Source: a virus. From it: a stretch of 48,873 nucleotides of DNA. Under the pieces are notes generated by a model. It had not been told where the DNA came from. It made no database searches and saw only the letters and a program-made list of their open reading frames with translations. This document shows positions 14,203 to 20,188 of this stretch, piece after piece. The translations under genes were made by a program, and so were the position numbers. The stretch's first letter is position 1. Each line of letters begins with the position of its first letter. The stretch covers positions 1 to 48,873 of IMG/VR virus record IMGVR_UViG_3300049491_000792. One strand, 5' to 3'.

Positions 14203-14258
14203 GCCGAACCAGTCATTCGAGCGGACTGCTTCGCAGCCGCTCAATTCTAACGTTCGGC
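14203..14258 (-). repeat. attC site, 56 bp
   Basis: GCCGAAC at 14203-14209 and GTTCGGC at 14252-14258, with arms CGAGCGGACTGC and GCAGCCGCTCAA. Confidence 0.85.
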
Positions 14259-14259
14259 C

Positions 14260-14439
14260 TCACGCGCCTATCGTTGCGCCCAGTTCGTGCCACAGGTGAT
14301 CCGCGCTCTCCGATGCCACCTGTTCCACCGGCAGAGCGTCGGCTTCTTCGTGAGTGCGCGTCTTGCCGGCGCGGGCGTCCTGTTCCCAGCGCAGCAGTGC
14401 GGCTTCGAGTTGCGGCTTCGTGATCGTCAGGGATTCCAT
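14260..14439 (-). CDS. Small hypothetical cassette protein (59 aa)
   Basis: ATG 14439 behind AAGGACCACC: MESLTITKPQLEAALLRWEQ, then a helical region with THEEADALPVEQVA and a C-terminus HLWHELGATIGA. The pattern (ITKPQLEAAL-RWEQ) resembles small phage proteins of unknown function. The stop lies one base outside the attC box. Confidence 0.65.
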   Translation of the reverse strand: MESLTITKPQLEAALLRWEQDARAGKTRTHEEADALPVEQVASESADHLWHELGATIGA

Positions 14440-14612
14440 GGTGGTCCTTCGTGGGTTGCGCAGCGGGGCCGCTGTGGTGGTGGTGCCGGCGGCGCCGGCG
14501 GTTTGGGATAAGTCGGCCGCGGGTTGGTGTTTATGCGCTTGCGTTGCGGCCCAAGCACTGCCAGCGCGGCAGCGCATCCAAGTAGCAGCAGCGTGGCTTC
14601 TAACCAGGGCAT
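14427..14612 (-). CDS. Small single-pass membrane protein
   Basis: A 61-residue frame from ATG 14612 (MPWLEATLLLLGCAAALAVL) behind CGGAGAGCGCGACAC. One hydrophobic helix is followed by a basic, proline-rich cytoplasmic-type tail (PKPPAPPAPPPQRP). It overlaps the next start by 13 bases. Function unknown. Confidence 0.55.
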   Translation of the reverse strand: MPWLEATLLLLGCAAALAVLGPQRKRINTNPRPTYPKPPAPPAPPPQRPRCATHEGPPWNP

Positions 14613-14637
14613 GTGTCGCGCTCTCCGGGTGGGTGAG

Positions 14638-14690
14638 GCCGAACTGGTGGTTCCAGCGGACTGCCTTCGGCAGCCCGCTGAACCTTATGC
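14638..14690 (-). repeat. attC site, 53 bp, one box mutated
   Basis: GCCGAAC at 14638-14644 and CTTATGC (expected GTTATGC) at 14684-14690; arms CCAGCGGACTGCC and GGCAGCCCGCTGAA. The altered outer box keeps the TAA used by the micro-ORF. Confidence 0.75.
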
Positions 14691-14720
14691 ATCGCGCGCA
14701 GACTGTAGTGTGTAGGCCAT
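14685..14720 (-). CDS. Micro-ORF cassette (11 aa)
   Basis: MAYTLQSARDA from ATG 14720, behind GCGAGGAAGAAA, with a TAA stop inside the following attC. It fills a cassette of only about 55 bases. It could be a translated leader that keeps ribosomes moving through the array, or chance. Confidence 0.35.
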   Translation of the reverse strand: MAYTLQSARDA

Positions 14721-14743
14721 TTTCTTCCTCGCTTCGGCCACAG

Positions 14744-14776
14744 GCCTAACCATTCACTGGAGCAGACTCGCGGGGC
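14744..14776 (-). repeat. Half attC (3' half) fused to the rusA end
   Basis: GCCTAAC at 14744-14750 with the arm CACTGGAGCAGACTCGC on the plus strand. It codes the last RusA residues and its TAG stop; the other arm is missing. It marks the upstream end of the array. Confidence 0.65.
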
Positions 14777-15255
14777 AGGGTCTCATTCCACTCCATCGAG
14801 ATCTGTTGCTCGGCAAGCGGCTCAACGACGATCTCGGCCCGCGGATTCACCGTATCGAGTGCCCTGCGGATGTCCTTCCATTCGACCTGGCGGTCGTTCA
14901 CGTACACGCCGCGCCGCACGAGTTCGGTCCGTAGCACTTTTCCCGTTTGCGGGTCCTTGATCCGCAGGTACTTCGCCTGCATGACGTCGAGGATGATTGA
15001 CTCGTCGAGGTCCGGCCGGCGGCTCGCGTAATAGATCCGCATGGTGACCTTCACCGGCCCCTGCAGCATCTGTCTGGCCCACGACGGGATCTGCTTTTCA
15101 GCGTCTTCCTCGTAGTTGCGCGCCTTCTCCGACTTGATCGAAGCTGCGCGCATTGCGCCCGTCTTGTAGCCGTGCTTGACCAGCGGGATCGCGACGAGTT
15201 GCCTAGAGTTGGCCTTGCTGGCTGGCTCACCAAGAATCCGGAAGCAGATGGGCAT
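14746..15255 (-). CDS. rusA: RusA-like Holliday junction resolvase
   Basis: A 169-residue protein. ATG 15255 overlaps the previous stop as TGATG; a GTG two codons upstream is possible. After an N-terminal ICFRILGEPASKANSRQLV, the family acidic residues appear in RPDLDESIILDVMQ and GVYVNDRQVEW, matching RusA, which dimerises and resolves four-way DNA junctions. RusA is a common nin-region gene of lambdoid phages. Its length is somewhat above the usual 120-140 because of an insert before the second motif and a C-terminal tail whose last 10 or so residues come from a half attC. Confidence 0.85.
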   Translation of the reverse strand: MPICFRILGEPASKANSRQLVAIPLVKHGYKTGAMRAASIKSEKARNYEEDAEKQIPSWARQMLQGPVKVTMRIYYASRRPDLDESIILDVMQAKYLRIKDPQTGKVLRTELVRRGVYVNDRQVEWKDIRRALDTVNPRAEIVVEPLAEQQISMEWNETLPRESAPVNG

Positions 15256-15395
15256 CACCACAGGCACAACCTCCGGCCAACAACGGCCACTGCGGCCACC
15301 AGAATCGACAATGCCGGGCCGGCACAGATCAGTGCGAGCACCGTCCTCATGCTCACGCGCTCCTGGCCCTTCTGCGGCTTGTAGCCCGCGCTCAT
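15255..15395 (-). CDS. Small membrane protein (46 aa)
   Basis: ATG 15395 overlaps the upstream stop (ATGA) and its own stop overlaps the RusA start (TGATG). A charged N-terminus (MSAGYKPQKGQERVS) precedes one hydrophobic helix (TVLALICAGPALSILVAAVA). Below common length cut-offs, but held in place by coupling on both sides. Confidence 0.6.
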   Translation of the reverse strand: MSAGYKPQKGQERVSMRTVLALICAGPALSILVAAVAVVGRRLCLW

Positions 15396-15613
15396 TGCGC
15401 CGTCCCGGGGACCGACCTCGCTGCCATCTTGATCGCCGCGTGAGTTCGTACCCATGCATCAATGCCGTTGATCACCTCGAGTAGCCCATCCATGTAGGCG
15501 ATTTCGTGCGAACCAATCAGGAGTTCGCGGAGCTTCTCTGCCTCGCTGCCACCGGCTCTGATGTGCAACATCACGGCCAGGTCGATCAGCTCGCGGGTGT
15601 GCTCGGTGATCAT
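15392..15613 (-). CDS. Small hypothetical protein (73 aa)
   Basis: ATG 15613 (MITEHTRELIDLAVMLHIRA) overlaps the upstream stop as ATGA. Helical and acidic; residues GGSEAEKLRELLIGSHEIAY suggest a small helical bundle. No family known. Part of the chain of tiny coupled genes between the P-like gene and rusA. Confidence 0.6.
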   Translation of the reverse strand: MITEHTRELIDLAVMLHIRAGGSEAEKLRELLIGSHEIAYMDGLLEVINGIDAWVRTHAAIKMAARSVPGTAQ

Positions 15614-15879
15614 GCCGATCCCCCGACCCACGGCCTCACTTTGCCGGCCGCTGCGCTGGCCTCGGCATCCGCGATGCTCAGATAGTGCTCGCAGTGCATC
15701 GCTACCCCTGGGTACGACCTTGCACCCCGCGACAAATCCTTGACCGGCGCTCCGCCACCAGTTGCAGCAAGCGCCCTGGCGCACTCGTGCAGCCTGCCGC
15801 AGTCATTGTGCCGGCTGCCCGACAGGGCGTCGGACCTGCAGCGCGTCTCGTGGTTGGCGATCTTGATGTAGCGGATCAT
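15610..15879 (-). CDS. Hypothetical protein with cysteines (89 aa)
   Basis: ATG 15879 (MIRYIKIANHETRCRSDALS) overlaps the upstream stop as ATGA. It contains CGRLHECARAL and MHCEHYLSIADAEAS; three cysteines and several histidines could bind metal. Function unknown. The same-operon position suggests an accessory early protein. Confidence 0.6.
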   Translation of the reverse strand: MIRYIKIANHETRCRSDALSGSRHNDCGRLHECARALAATGGGAPVKDLSRGARSYPGVAMHCEHYLSIADAEASAAAGKVRPWVGGSA

Positions 15880-16079
15880 GGCGCGACTCGCTTGGCATCG
15901 ATCTCATCTTTGCACGCCTTGCACACGTAGGTGCGCAGCCCCGCAACGTGACGCATGCCGCGTCCAAGTGTGGCGCTTGGACTGCAGCACCTGCCGCAGC
16001 GGAATAGCATGGCCATGCCGAGGCCACGCGGCCTGAATGGCACGTCCGGCACATTGCGCGTGGTGTCGTCTGATGTCAT
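15876..16079 (-). CDS. Zinc-ribbon-like small protein (67 aa)
   Basis: ATG 16079 behind GGAGATTGAGGC. CGRCC at about 28-32 and CKAC at about 53-56 form two CxxC pairs about 20 residues apart, a zinc-ribbon spacing, with basic residues between (LGRGMRHVAGLRTYVCKACK). Likely nucleic-acid or protein binding. No named family. Confidence 0.65.
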   Translation of the reverse strand: MTSDDTTRNVPDVPFRPRGLGMAMLFRCGRCCSPSATLGRGMRHVAGLRTYVCKACKDEIDAKRVAP

Positions 16080-16140
16080 GCCTCAATCTCCACATGCGCC
16101 TACATGGCGGACCCGACGAGTTGCGCGATCGCGCCCGTGC

Positions 16141-16455
16141 TCATTGCTCCGCCCCGAGATCGAAGACCGAGCTCACGCGTCGAATGCCGTGGAACCAGCT
16201 ATTCGTGTTGTCGGGCATTCGCCGCGGTGCGGGCTCGCGCACGACTGCGCGATAGCGAACGGTCGCGCGACCATCTTCGACGATGCACTGGCGACGGAAA
16301 TGGCCGGCCGCGCATGCCGAATCGAGCAGATCTCGAGCTGGCGTCTGTGATGCCGGGATCCCGCAGAAGCGAATGCACTCGCCCTCGGTCATGGCGCGGT
16401 CATGGCGCAGGCAAAAGGCGTGGACATCGGCCGCCCACTTGGTCAAACTTGTCAT
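16141..16455 (-). CDS. Hypothetical protein (104 aa)
   Basis: ATG 16455 (MTSLTKWAADVHAFCLRHDR) has AAAGGAGTCGAAG in front and overlaps the stop of the 38-residue gene. The order of a helical first half and short basic segments (ARDLLDSACAAGHFRRQCIV) resembles a winged-helix regulator fold, but without a family match this is only a suggestion. A 14-codon frame overlapping its stop fills the gap to the next gene. Confidence 0.6.
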   Translation of the reverse strand: MTSLTKWAADVHAFCLRHDRAMTEGECIRFCGIPASQTPARDLLDSACAAGHFRRQCIVEDGRATVRYRAVVREPAPRRMPDNTNSWFHGIRRVSSVFDLGAEQ

Positions 16456-16568
16456 CTTCGACTCCTTTCGGATTGAGGTTCGTCCACCAACGCACTGATC
16501 GGCTTGCTCTGCTTGCGTTGCCATCGCTGGCCAGCCTGAACGATGGGCGTGCCGCCGCGCGTCGTCAT
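16452..16568 (-). CDS. Small basic protein (38 aa)
   Basis: MTTRGGTPIVQAGQRWQRKQ..., with ATG 16568 overlapping the upstream stop and TGA overlapping the next start, both as ATGA. Strongly basic. Its reality rests on the double coupling. Confidence 0.5.
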   Translation of the reverse strand: MTTRGGTPIVQAGQRWQRKQSKPISALVDEPQSERSRR

Positions 16569-16822
16569 AGAGCACCCCAGATCCGCGCCGGTTGGCCGAT
16601 GGCCGGGATGAACTCCCGATAGTAGGTGAGCAGTTCGGCCTGGTCTGCTGCTTCGAGCCGCACCAGCGCGGCGTACACGGCCTCCTCGCCGACGCCCAAC
16701 TCGACGGCGATCTCGATCGCCGACTTCGATCGCTTCATCAGGTTCTCGTGCACGCGCGCGTCGATCGGCCGCCTGGCCGTAGGCATTCTGGCCACAGGGT
16801 GCAAGATGTCGACCGGAGTCAT
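16565..16822 (-). CDS. Small winged-helix-like protein (85 aa)
   Basis: ATG 16822 (MTPVDILHPVARMPTARRPI) overlaps the upstream stop as ATGA. SKSAIEIAVELGVGEEAVYA followed by ALVRLEAADQAELLTYYRE has the rhythm of a helix-turn-helix with a wing. Possible DNA-binding accessory of the replication operon; not a named family. Confidence 0.6.
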   Translation of the reverse strand: MTPVDILHPVARMPTARRPIDARVHENLMKRSKSAIEIAVELGVGEEAVYAALVRLEAADQAELLTYYREFIPAIGQPARIWGAL

Positions 16823-17622
16823 CCACGACTCCTGCGCATGGCCTTCGGGAGCGTATGCTCCTCGATCGGCTTGAAGCCATCCATTACCTTCGGCTCCTGT
16901 TGCTCCGCACCAGGCTTCGGCACGATCGGCTTGCGGTCTGGCAGATGGGCCAGGCGCTCGCGCACCGCTGCCATCTCGGCGCGCACGTTCTCCGGCACCT
17001 GCCACACAGACCGCCAGTGGCGCTGCGCTCGCTGCTCGATCGGCTCATTCGGGTCCTCTGGGGCCGGTAGCGCTTCGTACGCGGATCGCGGTGCCGGTAG
17101 GCGGCCTATGGTTTCGGCCCTCATCCTCGCGACGACGCGCTGCACGGGATCGAATCCGGTGGACTCTTCCCATGACACCGGCCGTCTTGTGGCCCGCGCC
17201 TCGTCGACCAGCCGGTTGTAGGCCTCCCGGAATGCCATGCGCGCGCCGACCTCGTCGCCCGCGGCCGCGACGGAGCGCGCAATGCCCCATGCGTCGCGCA
17301 TCTCGGAAGTCCAGATCACGGTCTTGTTCTCGTCGAGCGCCACGACGGCGATCGCCCAGGCCTCTTCCGGGCCCGGCCTGCCGTCGGCGGCAACCACGTT
17401 CTCGATCTGCGCCAGCACGTCTGCAGGCACCGGTGGAAAGCGGCCGCGCACCGTGTCCTTCACGTGCCGATCGAAACCGACCTGCACCTCGTGCAGCGGG
17501 TGTTGCGCCAGCGCCCGGAAGAACATCGTGGCCTGGCCAGAACTGAGCGGCTTGGCGCTCGGATAGAGCGTCCAAACGTCCTCGAGCATCTGGGCGAACC
17601 TGCTGATGTCGTCGTCAACCAT
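16819..17622 (-). CDS. Putative replication P-like / helicase-loader protein
   Basis: A 267-residue protein directly after the O-like gene (8-base overlap). It begins MVDDDISRFAQMLEDVWTLYP; the stretch RGRFPPVPADVLAQIE, DGRPGPEEAWAI and WTSEMRDAWGIARSVAAAGD is typical of phage replication proteins annotated near the P position in beta-/gammaproteobacterial phages. In lambda, P delivers DnaB helicase to the O-origin complex; the same role here is inferred from position and this resemblance. The C-terminus is charged and probably flexible. Confidence 0.6.
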   Translation of the reverse strand: MVDDDISRFAQMLEDVWTLYPSAKPLSSGQATMFFRALAQHPLHEVQVGFDRHVKDTVRGRFPPVPADVLAQIENVVAADGRPGPEEAWAIAVVALDENKTVIWTSEMRDAWGIARSVAAAGDEVGARMAFREAYNRLVDEARATRRPVSWEESTGFDPVQRVVARMRAETIGRLPAPRSAYEALPAPEDPNEPIEQRAQRHWRSVWQVPENVRAEMAAVRERLAHLPDRKPIVPKPGAEQQEPKVMDGFKPIEEHTLPKAMRRSRG

Positions 17623-18646
17623 CGATCACTCCATGCTGCAGCCCCAACTTCGTCCGCATCTCTTCGGCGAGAGAGCTGGCTGGCTCCCCGTTGCGGCCTG
17701 CGTGCCGTGGCGCCGGGTGTTCTCGCTGGGTCTTGCTGTCCGAACACCAGTTCTGCCAGGTGCGTTCCCAGTCGAGCTTCGTCGACCCCTTGCCGGTAAC
17801 CGAAGTCCAGTGGTTGCGGAACCTGGTCGCGATCTGCCGCACGGTGTCGGCTGTCCAGTGCGGGTACTCGGAGAGCGCCCAATCACCCCATGGCTTCGGC
17901 AGGACCCAGTCCTTCGGGAGGCGCTTGCCACGTTCTGCCTTGCTCGGGCGTTCGGCAGGCGGCGAAGCCGGTGGTGGTGACGCGACGCGAGACGCGGCGC
18001 AACTACCTTCTGTCCCTGTCTCTCCTTCTGTCTCTGTCTCTCCTTCTGTCAAAGCAATCTCAGCACCGTCTACATGTGTAGACGGTAGAGAATTCGATGT
18101 AGACGCTTGGTGAGACGCTGATGTAGACGCTTGAGACTTTTGCGGAGACGCATTCGCCTGCGCGAGCAACGCCTCGAGTTTGCTCAGCGATGCCCCGCGT
18201 GGCGGGGTAGTGCCGAGCGCGCGCAGTTGCTCGCCAAGTTCCTTGACGCGCCTGCGCCATCGCTCCTGCCTAGTGTCCTTGTTCTCCTGCCTCTCCCGGA
18301 ACGCGTCGCGGCGGGCCCATGCGTCCAGGGCCAACTCGGCGACGACCGGGTGATACAGCCGGCCATCGGAGCACTTGATCCAGTTGTGCAGCGCCCTTGC
18401 CTTGACCTTAGACCAGACTTTGGAGCAGGAAAGGCCTTCCAGCACAGCATCGTCATCTGGCAAGCTGCCGGCCGGGATCTCTGTCCAACTGTTGACCCAT
18501 AGCGCGAACGCCGCCTTGAACTCGTCACCCGTCGATTTGATGAACAGCGACGACTTCAGCACGCGCAGCTTCATCGGAATGAAACCGAGCCCCTCGAGGT
18601 TGACATCGGCTGGAACCAGCGGATTGGGGAGTTGCTCGCCGGTCAT
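17615..18646 (-). CDS. Phage replication O-like protein (DUF1376 N-terminus)
   Basis: A 343-residue protein. The N-terminal domain, about 20-110 (FIPMKLRVLKSSLFIKSTGD, FALWVNSWTEIPAGSLPDDD, WIKCSDGRLYHPVVAELA), matches DUF1376. The centre is a low-complexity linker rich in Ser/Thr/Glu. The C-terminus WVLPKPWGDWALSEYPHW ... ATRFRNHWTSVTGKGSTKLD is the common C-terminal element of O-like initiators. The linker DNA carries repeats that look like origin iterons. It probably binds the origin and starts phage DNA synthesis. ATG 18646 overlaps the preceding stop as ATGA. Confidence 0.75.
   Translation of the reverse strand: MTGEQLPNPLVPADVNLEGLGFIPMKLRVLKSSLFIKSTGDEFKAAFALWVNSWTEIPAGSLPDDDAVLEGLSCSKVWSKVKARALHNWIKCSDGRLYHPVVAELALDAWARRDAFRERQENKDTRQERWRRRVKELGEQLRALGTTPPRGASLSKLEALLAQANASPQKSQASTSASHQASTSNSLPSTHVDGAEIALTEGETETEGETGTEGSCAASRVASPPPASPPAERPSKAERGKRLPKDWVLPKPWGDWALSEYPHWTADTVRQIATRFRNHWTSVTGKGSTKLDWERTWQNWCSDSKTQREHPAPRHAGRNGEPASSLAEEMRTKLGLQHGVIDG
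18060..18150. repeat. Iteron-like repeats, candidate replication origin
   Basis: Inside the O-like gene: the palindrome CCGTCTACATGTGTAGACGG at 18066-18085 and two direct copies of GATGTAGACGCTTG at 18096-18109 and 18120-18133, sharing the core TGTAGACG, with a related GAGACGC between. A pyrimidine-repeat stretch lies beside it at about 18002-18050. Lambda also keeps its origin iterons inside gene O, in the linker. Confidence 0.6.
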
Positions 18647-19479
18647 GAAAGCCCCCCCTCACCAGCCAGGCCGTGCTCGGGAGCCTTAGGATCGAACTGC
18701 GCTGCTTCTCCGTGCGGATCCATGTCCGCCGGCCTAGCGATCTCTCCGGCTTTCGGTAGGCAGTCCCCTCTTGCGTTGCGTCCGATAAGGTGCTCGCGGC
18801 ACCGGTTGTACTCGTGGTGGTATGGCCAGTAATGGTCAAGGCGCACGGCCGGTGCCTCGCACACGCCGCAGGTCTGGATCCAGCGGCCGGCGTGCTTGGC
18901 GTCTGACAGCAGCATCAACTCGGCGTCCGTGCACTCGTCGCTGGCCGCGTAGCACTCATCGGGCAGCAGCGTACGAAAGCCGTCACGCACCCTCGGCGCG
19001 CCGTAGTATTCGCCGCGAGCCAGCGCGGCCACGCCGGCGCGCAGGATGGCCAGCGCACGTTCATCGTCCGGCTCGTCGAAGCAGCCGACGAAGGCCGCAA
19101 CTCGAGCCCGGACGTCCTCGGTCCAGTGCTCGCAGAAGTCACAGAGCCTGAAAACGTCTCCCGCGGTGACTCGGATCTCGATCTTCTCTGAAGGAGACAC
19201 TGCGTGCGACAGCCCCGGGTCGCTCATCGCATGGATCCGGCTGACGCCATCGTCGAGCATCAACGCATACATCCAGCCGGTGTTGTCGCGGTGAGCAGGG
19301 ACGTTCGGCGCCCAGCCGTACAGTTCACAGAGCCGGCTGTTGTCGGTGCCGACCACTCCGGCCTTGCGGTCGTCGCTCTGCTGCAGCACCAGCGCGCATC
19401 CCAGCGCTTCGAGCACGAAGCGGTGATCGAGAACCGCGGGCGGGATCTCGATGCGGCCGATCATCTTTAGGCTGCTCAA
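18643..19479 (-). CDS. Hypothetical early protein (278 aa)
   Basis: The start is read as TTG 19479 because AGGGGGT lies at the right distance; ATG 19464 is an alternative. It lies between the Cro-like gene and the O-like gene. Cysteine clusters occur in the second half (CGVCEAPAVRLDHYWPYHHE, then CREH), which looks like an HNH- or zinc-type motif. The N-terminal half (PPAVLDHRFVLEALGCALVL, GWMYALMLDDG) is unlike anything I can name. A metal-binding early protein is the most that can be said. Confidence 0.6.
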   Translation of the reverse strand: MSSLKMIGRIEIPPAVLDHRFVLEALGCALVLQQSDDRKAGVVGTDNSRLCELYGWAPNVPAHRDNTGWMYALMLDDGVSRIHAMSDPGLSHAVSPSEKIEIRVTAGDVFRLCDFCEHWTEDVRARVAAFVGCFDEPDDERALAILRAGVAALARGEYYGAPRVRDGFRTLLPDECYAASDECTDAELMLLSDAKHAGRWIQTCGVCEAPAVRLDHYWPYHHEYNRCREHLIGRNARGDCLPKAGEIARPADMDPHGEAAQFDPKAPEHGLAGEGGLS

Positions 19480-19532
19480 GCCGACCCCCTGAGGTTGGCC
19501 GGAAGGAACGACGCAAAGGCGAGAGCCAACAT
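19476..19532 (-). CDS. Possible 18-residue coupling peptide
   Basis: MLALAFASFLPANLRGSA, with ATG 19532 just after the Cro-like stop and TGA overlapping the TTG start of the next gene (TTGA). It could couple translation to that weak start. Evidence is only geometric. Confidence 0.3.
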   Translation of the reverse strand: MLALAFASFLPANLRGSA

Positions 19533-19535
19533 GGC

Positions 19536-19781
19536 TCAGGCCTTGTTGGCCGCCTCTTCGCCGACTTGGCGCGTGCGCTTCGGATCGTTGTCGCCGATCA
19601 GCACCGGCGGCAGCAGGCGCCTGGCGATCGCCGCTTGAACGCGGTCGGCGATGCGCTGCGGCAGATCTTCCGGCCAGTCGTAGATCGACTGCACCGACAC
19701 GCCGATCTCGGCGGCCGCATCCTGGACCGACGCTGGAGCGCCGGGCTTGCCGAGCAATACGAGTGCGTCGTTCCTGGTCAT
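19536..19781 (-). CDS. Cro-like (YdaS-type) HTH regulator
   Basis: An 81-residue protein from ATG 19781 (MTRNDALVLLGKPGAPASVQ). The helix-turn-helix runs AAAEIGVSVQSIYDWPEDLP, followed by QRIADRVQAAIARR, the usual order of small Cro/YdaS-like phage regulators. An ATG five codons upstream (19796) overlaps the predicted -10 box, so 19781 is preferred and the transcript may be leaderless. First gene of the leftward replication operon; it likely binds the 19782-19935 operator region. Confidence 0.75.
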   Translation of the reverse strand: MTRNDALVLLGKPGAPASVQDAAAEIGVSVQSIYDWPEDLPQRIADRVQAAIARRLLPPVLIGDNDPKRTRQVGEEAANKA

Positions 19782-19786
19782 GCGGT

Positions 19787-19816
19787 ATTTAAGCATGCCT
19801 GAAATCGTGATGTCAA
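19787..19816 (-). promoter_or_regulatory. Leftward early promoter
   Basis: TTGACA (19816-19811) and TTAAAT (19792-19787) with an 18-base spacer on the minus strand. Transcription would start at about 19780-19782, right at the ATG of the Cro-like gene. Confidence 0.6.
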
Positions 19817-19877
19817 GATGGCCGAACTCATTGGCGAGAAGAAACCTAGTGGTTTGTACTCAATGACTCAAGCCTGC

Positions 19878-19906
19878 TTGCATTGCGCTTTAGCACGTGC
19901 TTTAAT
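19878..19906 (+). promoter_or_regulatory. Rightward early promoter with operator palindrome
   Basis: TTGCAT (19878-19883) and TTTAAT (19901-19906) with a 17-base spacer. The spacer holds AGCACGTGCT (19892-19901) flanked by GCTTTA direct repeats, a likely operator for the divergent regulator. Confidence 0.6.
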
Positions 19907-19935
19907 TCATCCATCGAGACAAGGAGGATGTAGAG

Positions 19936-20001
19936 ATGGCCAACAAGAAAGCGCCACCCGCCACCCAGATTCTTTCGGATGCTGGAGGGGATCGCGCATG
20001 A
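19936..20001 (+). CDS. Leader peptide of the rightward operon (21 aa)
   Basis: MANKKAPPATQILSDAGGDR..., with ATG 19936 after the strong site AAGGAGG and TGA overlapping the next start as ATGA. It is the first reading frame after the rightward promoter and probably sets up coupled translation. Confidence 0.55.
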   Translation: MANKKAPPATQILSDAGGDRA

Positions 20002-20180
20002 AGGCGTTTCTGATCACGCTGGCATGTCTCTGGGCCCTCAAGATCTATTTCCTGTGCCGCGTTACGCCAGGCTACGTGTGCAAGCCGTGGACCGGTGGGC
20101 AGATCTTCGTCATGCTGATCTCCCGCATAGCGTTGCTCGCCTGGGCGCTCGTGCTGCTCACAACGCTGGCCGACAACTGA
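19998..20180 (+). CDS. Small membrane protein (60 aa)
   Basis: ATG 19998, coupled to the leader peptide. Two hydrophobic segments: FLITLACLWALKIYFLC and IFVMLISRIALLAWALVLLT. No known family. It sits at the head of the recombination operon; possible roles (exclusion, inhibitor) cannot be told from sequence. Confidence 0.6.
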   Translation: MKAFLITLACLWALKIYFLCRVTPGYVCKPWTGGQIFVMLISRIALLAWALVLLTTLADN

Positions 20181-20188
20181 GCACCACG

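Larger units (their letters stand above)
6868..14776 (-). mobile_element. Integron-like gene-cassette array without integrase
   Basis: About 7.9 kb in which small minus-strand genes are separated by inverted-repeat sites with attC hallmarks: GCCTAAC-type boxes on one side and GTTAGGC-type boxes on the other, enclosing imperfect arms built around GCGGACC/GGTCCGC. Ten complete and four half sites are seen, all in the same orientation, each 3' to a gene as in integrons. No integron integrase or attI is visible, so it fits the CALIN type (cluster of attC lacking integrase). It lies between RusA and the distal early genes of a phage, where lambda has the nin region. Neighbouring phage genes outside the array are ATGA-coupled and lack such sites. 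Confidence 0.85.

Noticed and set aside
6868-15300. Integron integrase or attI near the array
   Set aside because: No tyrosine recombinase-like protein is present here or elsewhere in the window; the gene at the array head is RusA.
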